The translations under genes were made by a program, and so were the position numbers. Positions 33,103 through 39,070 of a DNA stretch of 40,228 nt are shown here, piece after piece. Below the pieces are notes generated by a model that ran no database searches, was not told where the DNA came from, and saw only the letters and a list, made by a program, of their open reading frames with translations. The DNA lies in IMG/VR virus record IMGVR_UViG_3300043449_000686, positions 1-40,228 of that record; one strand, given 5' to 3'. Positions within the stretch are counted from its first letter, which is position 1; each line of letters opens with the position of its first letter. Origin of the DNA: a virus.

Positions 33103-33168
33103 TTACCACAACAATGCTTTAATAAGGCTATTACGCGCTTTTGCTTGGTGTTTGTTTAGGTTTTTCAT
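33103..33168 (-). CDS. Possible 21-residue basic peptide in the helicase gap
   Basis: A short frame of 22 codons starts 4 nt after the helicase N-half stop and reads MKNLNKHQAKARNSLIKALLW, a basic amphipathic helix. No Shine-Dalgarno sequence, but reinitiation after the helicase stop is possible. It fills most of the 85-nt gap. It could equally be untranslated spacer; weak support. Confidence 0.25.
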   Translation of the reverse strand: MKNLNKHQAKARNSLIKALLW

Positions 33169-33172
33169 ATGT

Positions 33173-34216
33173 TTATTCAGTTCCCATCTCCGCTCTCGTT
33201 GCAACACAGAAACATTTCGCTTCACATACACGCATGAAGGGTGTTGCACTCGAAAAGATCTGCACTATCTTGGATGCTTCTTTGCCATGCGTGAGTTCGT
33301 TCACGTCATTCAACGCCTGAGCTATCCGTGATTGAATCGAATCAACGTTCTTCAGAATCTGTGACTCATCCCAGATTACTAGACGAGGGATGTTACGTGG
33401 ACGCCATGTGAACAGCGTGTGCTCTTGTCCAGAGATGACCACCGTCTGTTCCGCTACGAACACCTTGCCGATATTCGCACGTAACTGCTCGATGTTTGTC
33501 ACCATGCACAGCATATCATCTACACCAAAACATTGTTCCAATACTCGCTTCGTCTGCTCAACAATCGAGGCTTTCGTCACGTATAAAACTGGCCACATTG
33601 CCCGTGAGTCATCGAAATATCCTAAACGTTTGAGTGCGGCAATAGCAGCACCGAGCATATACGTCTTACCGTATCCAGTGCCAGCGAGCAGCAAGTTTGC
33701 ACGGTGTTTGTGGATGTGCAAGTTGCGAACTATCTCTTTAGCCTTGCGGATTTGGAATGGAAATGGAATTACTTTTGGATTGGCTTCGAGTTCTGGCAAG
33801 TCGATTGTGATTTCTTCTTCGGTGTCAGAGGACTCAGCAGCAGGTGCAGTCGTGGTTGGAACACTGATTACAGTCTCCTCCTTCTGAACCACAGGCTCCG
33901 CAACTTTAACCTCAACTCTAGACTGCTCACTTACTACTGCCTTCGCTTTACTCGCAAGCAACTCACGTCCCTGCAAAATCAACGCCGTAAGTTCATCATG
34001 TGTGATCAGTTTGTTTTCTCGCCCGGCTCTGTCTATTCCTAACGTGTCACACACCGTGAACAAGTCTTGCGACTTGCCCATCCTGTGCATGAAACGAATC
34101 CGTTGTGCAGTTCCTTCGTATTGTTTCTGTAGGAACGCCAACTTCGCGGCTTCAGTCTGTGCACCAAACGTGCGTTGACTGTGCCATCCTTTAGGTTTGA
34201 TTAGTGGAGTGCTCAT
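33173..34216 (-). CDS. SNF2-type helicase, N-terminal motor half of a split gene
   Basis: This is a 347-residue protein. After about 145 residues of basic and Val/Glu/Thr-rich sequence come Q-motif-like PFPFQIRKAKEIV, Walker A LAGTGYGKTYM (178-185), LYVTKASIVEQTKRVL (motif Ia), Walker B RLVIWDESQILKN (DESQ at 283-286) and motif III FSSATPFMRV (321-330). It then stops at RAEMGTE. The second motor lobe is missing here but is encoded intact at 30417-31634, 1.5 kb downstream. A DExx-box ATPase cannot translocate without lobe 2, so the two products must associate if it is active. It follows a small membrane protein gene by 10 nt. Confidence 0.83.
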   Translation of the reverse strand: MSTPLIKPKGWHSQRTFGAQTEAAKLAFLQKQYEGTAQRIRFMHRMGKSQDLFTVCDTLGIDRAGRENKLITHDELTALILQGRELLASKAKAVVSEQSRVEVKVAEPVVQKEETVISVPTTTAPAAESSDTEEEITIDLPELEANPKVIPFPFQIRKAKEIVRNLHIHKHRANLLLAGTGYGKTYMLGAAIAALKRLGYFDDSRAMWPVLYVTKASIVEQTKRVLEQCFGVDDMLCMVTNIEQLRANIGKVFVAEQTVVISGQEHTLFTWRPRNIPRLVIWDESQILKNVDSIQSRIAQALNDVNELTHGKEASKIVQIFSSATPFMRVCEAKCFCVATRAEMGTE

Positions 34217-34226
34217 TCGTGATGGA

Positions 34227-34364
34227 TTACGAGAAGATAGAAGACGTCAAGTGCACAAGTAATGCTGGTTCATGCTGATTGATATGCACAAACCAAACTG
34301 ACAGAACTAGTAACGCGAACGCGAACATCCACTTCAATGTGGTTTTGATTATTTCGTGGTTCAT
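34227..34364 (-). CDS. Small membrane protein
   Basis: The 45 residues (MNHEIIKTTLKW) have one membrane helix at about 12-28 (WMFAFALLVLSVWFVHI) followed by a polar tail. The ATG at 34364 lies 4 nt after the previous stop; an earlier in-frame start would add Arg-rich sequence inside the upstream gene. Function unknown; it precedes the helicase N-half. Confidence 0.5.
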   Translation of the reverse strand: MNHEIIKTTLKWMFAFALLVLSVWFVHINQHEPALLVHLTSSIFS

Positions 34365-34368
34365 AACA

Positions 34369-34821
34369 TCATTTCTCATTCTCCAGTCCCAACGACATCT
34401 CAATCCGTTTCGCTTTCGCAATCAACAGCTTCGGGTTGTTGCACATCGGCATCATCATCTTCTCAGCTTGTGCTCTATCGCCCGGAAACACCTCCAGATA
34501 AAAGTCCATCACCACCTTCTTCGCGTGCTGATACTCCAACTCCTGTTCCATCAATTTCTTTTTGCGCTCTTCATCCACGAGAGTCTTCGTGTAAGACTTG
34601 TTCCATTCCGCTCGACGCCAAATACAAATCTCGTTACGCTTGTTCACATTCAGGTGGAACATCTTGTGTGCTGGATCAGCATCAACGAGTGCTGTCACTA
34701 GAGGGTGTAGAACGCTGTCAACAATCTCACACTCGCTCATTGGATTTGCACGTGTGATTAGTTCAAGAAGTATTGACGTTGGTATTGTGCAGAGACTCAC
34801 CTCTGAAGATTGATTATCCAT
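34369..34821 (-). CDS. Unidentified 150-residue helical protein, first gene after a sigma-54-like promoter
   Basis: The protein starts MDNQSSEVSLCTIPTSILLE. It is highly charged and helical (RAEWNKSYTKTLVDEERKKK, EQELEYQHAKKVVMDF), with a Met-rich patch (EKMMMPMCNNP). An internal Met at SECEIVDSV is an alternative start. The A/C-rich leader (ATACAACACACGAT) has no Shine-Dalgarno sequence. The -24/-12 element at 34872-34887 would start RNA near 34861, about 40 nt upstream, so this gene and the helicase, ligase and activator genes behind it may be under sigma-54 control. Family unknown. Confidence 0.62.
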   Translation of the reverse strand: MDNQSSEVSLCTIPTSILLELITRANPMSECEIVDSVLHPLVTALVDADPAHKMFHLNVNKRNEICIWRRAEWNKSYTKTLVDEERKKKLMEQELEYQHAKKVVMDFYLEVFPGDRAQAEKMMMPMCNNPKLLIAKAKRIEMSLGLENEK

Positions 34822-34871
34822 ATCGTGTGTTGTATTTTTGTGCTGTATCCTACTATATATCTTTGTGTTAT

Positions 34872-34887
34872 AGCATCTTCTGTGCCA
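34872..34887 (-). promoter_or_regulatory. Sigma-54 -24/-12 element 2 (best match)
   Basis: The minus-strand sequence TGGCACAGAAGATGCT has a perfect -24 box (TGGCAC), exact GG-N10-GC spacing and TGCT at -12. It sits in the gap between a strong terminator (34907-34939) and the gene starting at 34821, with predicted RNA start near 34861. An alternative sigma-70 reading (TTCACT, 18 nt, TATAAC) overlaps it and cannot be excluded. Confidence 0.6.
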
Positions 34888-34906
34888 AGCAGTGAAGTAA
34901 ATAAAA

Positions 34907-34939
34907 TGGCCGCTGAACTCTTGTGAAGTCCAACGGCCA
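34907..34939 (-). terminator. Strong leftward rho-independent terminator
   Basis: In the minus-strand RNA a 13-bp stem (TGGCCGTTGGACT / AGTTCAGCGGCCA, two G-U pairs) with a 7-nt loop is followed by TTTTATTTACTT. The two G-U pairs are C-A mismatches on the plus strand, so the hairpin is specific for leftward transcripts. It lies 46 nt beyond the stop of the gene at 34985-35455. Confidence 0.88.
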
Positions 34940-34984
34940 CTTGATTACTCAACTTCTGGTGAAGTGAAGTAATGTATCGAACGA

Positions 34985-35455
34985 TTACTTCGCCCGACGC
35001 TTGAGTTCGAGACGGATCTCGAACGCTTCCTCTTCCTCTTCCGGAGTGGTGTTCGCCTTGAGCATGATCTCCATGAAGCGCTTGCGCAACTGAGAGGTAG
35101 GCACACGCTCTTCGATGACACCATCAGCCCACTGCTGGAGCTGATCCATGTCGAGTCCATCAAGACTCGTGTATTTCTCACCAAGCAGGTTCTCAGTGTT
35201 GTTCCGGCCAGCCACATTGAAGTGACTCTCGATCAACGAACGAACCAGTTCGAGGCCAGCAGCCTTGACCAGATTCGAGTCATCGAGGGCGTTGAAGTTG
35301 AGGGTCACGTAAGGAACGCCCTTGTTCTGACCCTTCAGCACGAACTTCTGCTGAAGAGGAACCTTGACGCCATTACGATTGCCCATCATCGACGCAAACG
35401 GATCAACGATTTCGGACTCTTGCTGCTCTGCGGTTTGTGTATTAGCTTCGCTCAT
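34985..35455 (-). CDS. Unidentified acidic protein in its own transcription unit
   Basis: The 156 residues start MSEANTQTAEQQESEIVDPF, then KVPLQQKFVLKGQNKGVPYV, NFNALDDSNLVKAAGLELVR, and a charged helical end (TTPEEEEEAFEIRLELKRR). No domain recognised; soluble and mainly helical after residue 60. It is the only gene on this strand with its own promoter candidate (35579-35594), 5' hairpin (35513-35558), U-poor leader and strong terminator (34907-34939). That combination suggests a product needed in large amounts, for example a DNA-binding or host-takeover protein. Confidence 0.7.
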   Translation of the reverse strand: MSEANTQTAEQQESEIVDPFASMMGNRNGVKVPLQQKFVLKGQNKGVPYVTLNFNALDDSNLVKAAGLELVRSLIESHFNVAGRNNTENLLGEKYTSLDGLDMDQLQQWADGVIEERVPTSQLRKRFMEIMLKANTTPEEEEEAFEIRLELKRRAK

Positions 35456-35512
35456 GTTATGTTGTCTTTCGTTTCTTCTGGCCGCTTCTGTTTCTTGTTT
35501 TGGTTTGTGTTT
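35456..35512 (-). promoter_or_regulatory. U-poor, A/C-rich leader
   Basis: The 57 nt before the ATG at 35455 contain one T on the minus strand and are mostly A and C with some G (for example ACAACATAAC just before the start). There is no clear Shine-Dalgarno sequence. The segment directly follows a 10-bp hairpin. Confidence 0.6.
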
Positions 35513-35558
35513 GAAGATAGTGCAATGGAAGCGTCCAGATTCACACTACACTATCTTC
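35513..35558 (-). promoter_or_regulatory. 5' leader hairpin
   Basis: A perfect 10-bp inverted repeat, GAAGATAGTG (35513-35522) and CACTATCTTC (35549-35558), spaced by 26 nt, begins about 10 nt after the predicted sigma-54 start near 35568. It would form at the very 5' end of the message and could protect it from decay. Confidence 0.6.
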
Positions 35559-35578
35559 GAGATCGCATGTTATACCTT

Positions 35579-35594
35579 AGCTGGTGGTATGCCA
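35579..35594 (-). promoter_or_regulatory. Sigma-54 -24/-12 element 3
   Basis: The minus-strand sequence TGGCATACCACCAGCT has exact GG-N10-GC spacing and matches element 1 at 13 of 16 bases. The -12 box has AGCT rather than TGCA/T. It lies in the 284-nt gap upstream of the gene at 34985-35455. Confidence 0.55.
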
Positions 35595-35630
35595 GAGGTG
35601 TGGAGGGATTTGTTAATATCCTCATTGCAA

Positions 35631-35654
35631 CCCACAGGATAGTGTGCCTGTGGG
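35631..35654. promoter_or_regulatory. 8-8-8 palindrome upstream of element 3
   Basis: CCCACAGG-N8-CCTGTGGG is a perfect palindrome 63-86 nt upstream of the predicted RNA start. No T-run follows on either strand, so a terminator is unlikely. The position suits an activator or host-factor binding site (enhancer), although the phage activator itself has no DNA-binding domain. Confidence 0.55.
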
Positions 35655-35739
35655 CTGACTGAATATATTAGTGACGCATAGTGTTACGTGAGTTCTCCTT
35701 TCTTGTTAGCGTTCATGAGGCGCTGACAGATCATGATGC

Positions 35740-35931
35740 TCAGTCCTTCAATCCTCTTTGTTTGCGCGTGCGCCGGGCTAGTGGATTAGGTCCAAGAATT
35801 CGTTTCGCTGCTGCTGCGATTTCACGTGCAGTGCTGGCAATTTCTCCGCGTTTAATGAAGATTGTTTCTCCTTCTGCGGAAGAAGGTTGCGCTGTAAGGC
35901 GTTCAAGACGTCGTGATAGATCGGATCTCAT
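35740..35931 (-). CDS. Unidentified 63-residue basic protein
   Basis: The protein starts MRSDLSRRLERLTAQPSSAE and contains EIASTAREIAAAAKRILGPN and a basic end (ARRTRKQRGLKD). It is helical and Arg-rich, so nucleic-acid binding is possible. It follows the next gene upstream by 22 nt. No family recognised. Confidence 0.5.
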   Translation of the reverse strand: MRSDLSRRLERLTAQPSSAEGETIFIKRGEIASTAREIAAAAKRILGPNPLARRTRKQRGLKD

Positions 35932-35953
35932 ATGAATAAGCGTTCAGACTGAC

Positions 35954-36166
35954 TTAACGAACATACTTCCGATAATACTCCTCACGTCCGAATCCATTCA
36001 GAAAGTCACGCTGTTCCTTGAGTGATGGCCCCGGAAACTTGCGATTATTGGCGTGCTTCGTGGTGGATTCGCGTTCGCGTGATGGAGTAGGAGAGATTGC
36101 AATTGGAATCTCTTGTTCCGGTTGCGCGACTACAGGCTCCGTTACTTCCATGGTTGGTGTATTCAT
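35954..36166 (-). CDS. Unidentified 70-residue protein, mostly disordered
   Basis: The protein starts MNTPTMEVTEPVVAQPEQEI with a Pro/Glu/Thr-rich first half, then a basic half (KHANNRKFPGPSLKEQRDFL, GREEYYRKYVR). No domain. The A-rich leader (AACAAATAACAGTAAT) overlaps the end of the previous gene. Probably real because of its place in the operon. Confidence 0.5.
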   Translation of the reverse strand: MNTPTMEVTEPVVAQPEQEIPIAISPTPSRERESTTKHANNRKFPGPSLKEQRDFLNGFGREEYYRKYVR

Positions 36167-36173
36167 ATTACTG

Positions 36174-36527
36174 TTATTTGTTGTTTTGTTTCTCTAACCA
36201 AATCTTACGTCTCCGAGAGTATTCTATTTCTAATTCTAGACAACGACTACGATCCTTACCAAAAACGTCACCGTCACATATACAGTTTAACAATTCCATT
36301 GTTAGAGGAATGGTTTCAAGATCAATAGCAGGAATACCATTTGAAACATAGTTGAATTTAGGTGATGGTGGTAATGATTCTTTTTTCTGTTTAACTGGAA
36401 TCAAAACTTTAACAGGCTTTGCACGATCAATCTCTTCTCGTTCAAAGTCACGACCTCTAGTTTTGAAGCCGGATAAACGGTCAGCAGCTTCTTTGTATGT
36501 TTCAGTCAATGTGTATGGCATAAGCAT
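36174..36527 (-). CDS. Unidentified 117-residue protein
   Basis: The ATG at 36527 (MLMPYTLTETYKEAADRL) lies inside the last codons of the preceding gene; the ATG two codons later and an upstream TTG are alternatives. The protein is basic and helical at both ends, with ETIPLTMELLNCICDGDVFG in the middle and SRRRKIWLEKQNNK at the end. No family recognised. Confidence 0.55.
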   Translation of the reverse strand: MLMPYTLTETYKEAADRLSGFKTRGRDFEREEIDRAKPVKVLIPVKQKKESLPPSPKFNYVSNGIPAIDLETIPLTMELLNCICDGDVFGKDRSRCLELEIEYSRRRKIWLEKQNNK

Positions 36528-37057
36528 GTTAAATCTTTGGATGGCCAAATGTAGGGCAGTGTTGTTGGCTCAGTCCATTTGAATTGAGAATAATAATCGA
36601 AATCCTTCCGAAGAAGATTGCTGCGATGTGAGGCGTGAAAGGATTCGTTGCCGAGCCATGGAGGGTAGTGATACAATGGATATTGAGGATCAAACTTGAT
36701 GTTACGAAGTTCAATTTCAAGGTTATTTGTCCACAACATCATGTTGCATATCTTTTCGGTGCAAGTGTCTGCGAATCCTCTGCAACGCCATTCATAGCAA
36801 CAATGACATGCATAAAGGGCAAGAGCTTGTTCATACCCCTTCCACATCTGCACTGCTGGATGATTATACCATGGGGTTTTGCGGTGAATAGCAACAGTAT
36901 CTCCAGTTCGTCCATCTACTTTCTGAATGACTTCTGTTGGACCCTTAGCGAGAGTCTTCAAAATCTGCAAACACTCGACTCGTTGCTTGCCAAGTCGTTT
37001 GTTGTCGAGAACACGTGCTGATTCGGTGAAGGATGGATAAGGTAGGAAAGTTTGCAT
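36506..37057 (-). CDS. Pyrimidine-dimer DNA glycosylase-like protein (MSMEG_6728/DenV-type)
   Basis: The 183 residues start MQTFLPYPSFTESARVLDNK and continue with RLGKQRVECLQILKTL, NHPAVQMWKGYEQALALYA, PPWLGNESFHASHRSNLLRK and PYIWPSK, all hallmarks of the family related to T4 endonuclease V (DUF1722/MSMEG_6728-like pattern LDn.RLgkQR.E...hP...MW.Gy...H.SHrs.LlrK). Such proteins are predicted to bind or cut damaged DNA, protecting the phage genome from UV. Thr2 or the early basic residues may act as the nucleophile region. It has no clear ribosome binding site and overlaps the next gene by 22 nt. Confidence 0.78.
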   Translation of the reverse strand: MQTFLPYPSFTESARVLDNKRLGKQRVECLQILKTLAKGPTEVIQKVDGRTGDTVAIHRKTPWYNHPAVQMWKGYEQALALYACHCCYEWRCRGFADTCTEKICNMMLWTNNLEIELRNIKFDPQYPLYHYPPWLGNESFHASHRSNLLRKDFDYYSQFKWTEPTTLPYIWPSKDLTCLCHTH

Positions 37058-37071
37058 CGGGACTGAAGGTG

Positions 37072-37200
37072 TTAAGTTTTAGGTCGTTGACGCTCTTTCA
37101 GAAGTGGTTTGAGTTGTTGAATTTCTGACAGATTCTTTTTTGTTTGTGCGCTACGAAATAACTCAAATAAGCGCGTTCTGATTTCTTTAATTGATTTCAT
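37072..37200 (-). CDS. 42-residue basic helical protein
   Basis: A short frame starts at the ATG at 37200 (MKSIKEIRTRLFELFRSAQT) and ends KERQRPKT. It is strongly basic and helical. It fills the space between two genes almost exactly (12 nt and 14 nt spacers), which supports it. No ribosome binding site of note. Function unknown. Confidence 0.5.
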   Translation of the reverse strand: MKSIKEIRTRLFELFRSAQTKKNLSEIQQLKPLLKERQRPKT

Positions 37201-37212
37201 AATGTAATAGCG

Positions 37213-37473
37213 TTATTTCAACGAAGTCACTGGCACTGACATCTTATGTGTCCCGCTCCCACGCCCCGTATATTTCCCATACGGAACATATCGACGATAG
37301 TTCGCATGTTCCGCCTCGGACATGACCATTAGTGTCGGGGCTGTTTTGTGGGCGTAATTCATGTCACCTTTGTAACGCTTCACTGTGCGGTCAGCGCAAG
37401 AGAAACAGATGGTGAGGGACAATTTAATACGAGCGGGTTCGATTGGATTATTGCAGAGGGTGCAGTTAGACAT
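37213..37473 (-). CDS. Zinc-ribbon-like 86-residue protein
   Basis: The ATG at 37473 gives MSNCTLCNNPIEPARIKLSL, then TICFSCADRTVKRYKGD: two CxxC pairs (4-7 and 23-26) form a likely Zn ribbon. The C-terminus is basic and aromatic (YRRYVPYGKYTGRGSG). The pattern of CxxCxxxI...CxxC...V.Ry.GD.~.~hKTa resembles small phage regulators of unknown role. A longer frame upstream would overlap the small membrane protein gene and is not preferred. Confidence 0.6.
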   Translation of the reverse strand: MSNCTLCNNPIEPARIKLSLTICFSCADRTVKRYKGDMNYAHKTAPTLMVMSEAEHANYRRYVPYGKYTGRGSGTHKMSVPVTSLK

Positions 37474-37511
37474 AAAAAGAGAAATTGACCTTAACACAGG
37501 GTTGAATAACA

Positions 37512-37673
37512 TCAAAAGCACGCAATCACGAATATCACACCAAATCCGATGATTCCGCACAGAATCACCGCAACATCGTGAAGAAGTTGTTCACATCGTC
37601 GCTTGCTGCTGACACCGCGATAGGGCGCTGAGATTACGTTGATTATCTCTCGGAGGGTTATCATAATGTGCAT
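37512..37673 (-). CDS. 53-residue single-pass membrane protein
   Basis: The frame from the ATG at 37673 reads MHIMITLREIINVISAPYRG, a basic stretch (SSKRRCEQ), and then a C-terminal membrane segment at about 34-52 (VAVILCGIIGFGVIFVIAC). A second ATG at codon 4 is an alternative start. It fits the gap between neighbouring genes (10 nt before it, 38 nt after). Function unknown. Confidence 0.5.
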   Translation of the reverse strand: MHIMITLREIINVISAPYRGVSSKRRCEQLLHDVAVILCGIIGFGVIFVIACF

Positions 37674-37683
37674 TTCTTTTCTG

Positions 37684-38028
37684 TTATATCGCTAAGCTTT
37701 GTGCTCTAAAATCTTGCACAAGAACTTTGAAGTCATTCCAAAGTCTTTCGTTACCTGTCGCGTCATTAGATAGCTTTTCAAGTAGCACTTTCATCAATGC
37801 TACTCTGCGTGACGGTCTCCACGAAACAGGAGGCCGAGCTAGTGATGTTACCAACTTCAAGCGTTGTGCCTCATTCAAATGCTTTTCTGCGTCAGGTAGA
37901 TATGGGAATAAATCCTTGTTTATCAGTTTCTTGAGGGCGTTGTAACCTTTTTCGCGTGCCTGCTCAAATTCCGCTACACGTTGCGTATGTTTCAATCGTC
38001 TTTCACGAAAGTATTGTGATGCTTTCAT
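37684..38028 (-). CDS. Unidentified 114-residue basic helical protein
   Basis: The protein starts MKASQYFRERRLKHTQRVAE and has a long charged helix (FEQAREKGYNALKKLINKDL) and a second half with RPPVSWRPSRRVALMKVLLE. Purine-rich AAAGGAAA lies about 13 nt upstream. No domain recognised. Probably intracellular and nucleic-acid or protein binding. Confidence 0.55.
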   Translation of the reverse strand: MKASQYFRERRLKHTQRVAEFEQAREKGYNALKKLINKDLFPYLPDAEKHLNEAQRLKLVTSLARPPVSWRPSRRVALMKVLLEKLSNDATGNERLWNDFKVLVQDFRAQSLAI

Positions 38029-38055
38029 AAGTTGTTTATTTCCTTTCTTTTTCTC

Positions 38056-38274
38056 CTAATTCTCCATCCACAAATTCACTTTTGCTCCATGAACCACTTC
38101 ACCAGATTCTTTCATCACATCCACAGTCCGACTCACCAACATAATCGCATTGATTGTGCCAGATGATGTATGCACTACTACACTGTGCATGTCACCAAAT
38201 ACTGTTCGCACGTTGAGACTCAAACGTGCGAACGCCTTCAGCGACATAAATGGCCAACTGTCTTTGTTATTCAT
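38056..38274 (-). CDS. Unidentified 72-residue protein with a strong ribosome binding site
   Basis: The protein starts MNNKDSWPFMSLKAFARLSL and continues with a beta-rich part (VRTVFGDMHSVVVHTSSGTI, NAIMLVSRTVDVM). The GAGGAGGTG upstream of the ATG is the best Shine-Dalgarno match on this strand, suggesting strong translation. No family recognised. Confidence 0.6.
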   Translation of the reverse strand: MNNKDSWPFMSLKAFARLSLNVRTVFGDMHSVVVHTSSGTINAIMLVSRTVDVMKESGEVVHGAKVNLWMEN

Positions 38275-38297
38275 ATTAGTTGCTCACACCTCCTCAC

Positions 38298-38510
38298 TTA
38301 TTCCGCACCGAACACGACCGGGCTATCGCCCAGCTTCTTCACAGCATCTTTCTGCTGTTGCAGAAACGATTCGAAAGGAACATCACTGAAGTTCCTTTTG
38401 ATAACTTCATCCACAAAGGCTTGAATATCCTTTCGCGATTGGAAAGGAATCGCACCCTCACAAGCACACAAAGCCGCTTCCAACGCAAGAATCCGTTCAA
38501 TTTTGGTCAT
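38298..38510 (-). CDS. Unidentified 70-residue helical protein
   Basis: The protein starts MTKIERILALEAALCACEGA and continues FQSRKDIQAFVDEVIKRNF and FESFLQQQKDAVKKLGD. It is entirely helical by inspection. GAGGAAAG precedes the ATG by about 9 nt. It lies 23 nt before the next gene. Function unknown. Confidence 0.55.
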   Translation of the reverse strand: MTKIERILALEAALCACEGAIPFQSRKDIQAFVDEVIKRNFSDVPFESFLQQQKDAVKKLGDSPVVFGAE

Positions 38511-38565
38511 AATTTATCTTTCCTCTTCAAGCCTCTTTACAATCTTCTCGCCCTCTTCGAGGGTA

Positions 38566-38766
38566 TTATTCGTCCTTCTTCTTCAAAGGAAACTTCTGTT
38601 TGTCAATCGCTTCCCACTTATTACGAAACAAACAGATTTGACAGATGATGATAGGCTCATCACACAATCCAGTCGGGATAACTTGAAACATCACATCACC
38701 TTCTTTGAATGGGTGCTTACCATAGCACAGTTCACATTCATTATTCCAAGGATTTTCTGTAATCAT
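38566..38766 (-). CDS. Zinc-finger-like 66-residue protein
   Basis: The protein starts MITENPWNNECELCYGKHPF, then GDVMFQVIPTGLCDEPIIIC and QICLFRN: CxxC pairs at 11-14 and near 42-45 make a Zn site likely, in the style of small phage proteins that begin with a treble-clef-like knuckle. AAAGG lies 3-7 nt before the ATG. It is the first well-supported gene after the candidate promoter at 38891-38918. Confidence 0.55.
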   Translation of the reverse strand: MITENPWNNECELCYGKHPFKEGDVMFQVIPTGLCDEPIIICQICLFRNKWEAIDKQKFPLKKKDE

Positions 38767-38784
38767 AGCCTTTCTTTCTTCTTT

Positions 38785-38970
38785 CTATTTCTTCCCTCTC
38801 CAATACCACAAATCAATACTTACCATCATCTCATAAACCAATCTCACAATTCCCTCTCTGTTTATTCTCTCTATATTATATATATAACATAGTATATAAA
38901 AAGCCCTATTGACGTCAGAAAGCGCATTTCCAGATTGATTTGGATTATACGCAACGCGTATTTCCTCCAT
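38785..38970 (-). CDS. Possible 61-residue protein at the start of the small-gene run
   Basis: The frame starts MEEIRVAYNPNQSGNALSDV with a good AGGGGTG 4 nt before the ATG, and ends DLWYWRGKK. Against it, the middle of the frame covers the very AT-rich stretch at 38860-38905 that looks like a promoter, and an overlapping frame is also open. I rate gene and promoter as competing readings. Confidence 0.3.
   Translation of the reverse strand: MEEIRVAYNPNQSGNALSDVNRAFYILCYIYNIERINREGIVRLVYEMMVSIDLWYWRGKK
38891..38918 (-). promoter_or_regulatory. Candidate leftward sigma-70 promoter
   Basis: On the minus strand CTGACG (38918-38913), a 16-nt spacer and TATACT (38896-38891) match the -35 and -10 boxes at 4 and 5 of 6 bases. 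AT-rich sequence follows. It would start RNA near 38883, about 117 nt before the zinc-finger-like gene. It conflicts with a coding reading of 38785-38970. Confidence 0.3.
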
Positions 38971-39047
38971 TTATCACCCCTCGTATCCAAACACAAAAGT
39001 CCTTTTGAATCTTCCACGTCATTTACACGCGAAAAACTCAAAGGGAC

Positions 39048-39070
39048 TTCCGCTTCTGTCACAAGCGGAA
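39048..39070. terminator. Terminator-like hairpin in the non-coding region
   Basis: A perfect 8-bp stem TTCCGCTT (39048-39055) / AAGCGGAA (39063-39070) with a 7-nt loop. T-rich sequence follows on both strands (TCTTGTTTAATTT on plus; CCCTTTGAGTTTTT on minus), but neither T-run is immediate, so direction and function are uncertain. Confidence 0.4.

Noticed and set aside
35682-35732. 16-codon frame after the gene at 35740-35931
   Set aside because: Too short to support; the purine-rich GAAAGGAG inside it leads only to a 3-codon frame.
38511-38565. Frame reading LEEGEKIVKRLEEER before a stop
   Set aside because: Looks protein-like but has no usable start codon after the preceding in-frame stop.
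38871-39062. Open minus-strand frame of 63 codons
   Set aside because: It starts with GTG in the loop of the hairpin at 39048-39070 and overlaps a frame with a better ribosome binding site; its end is low-complexity AT-rich sequence.
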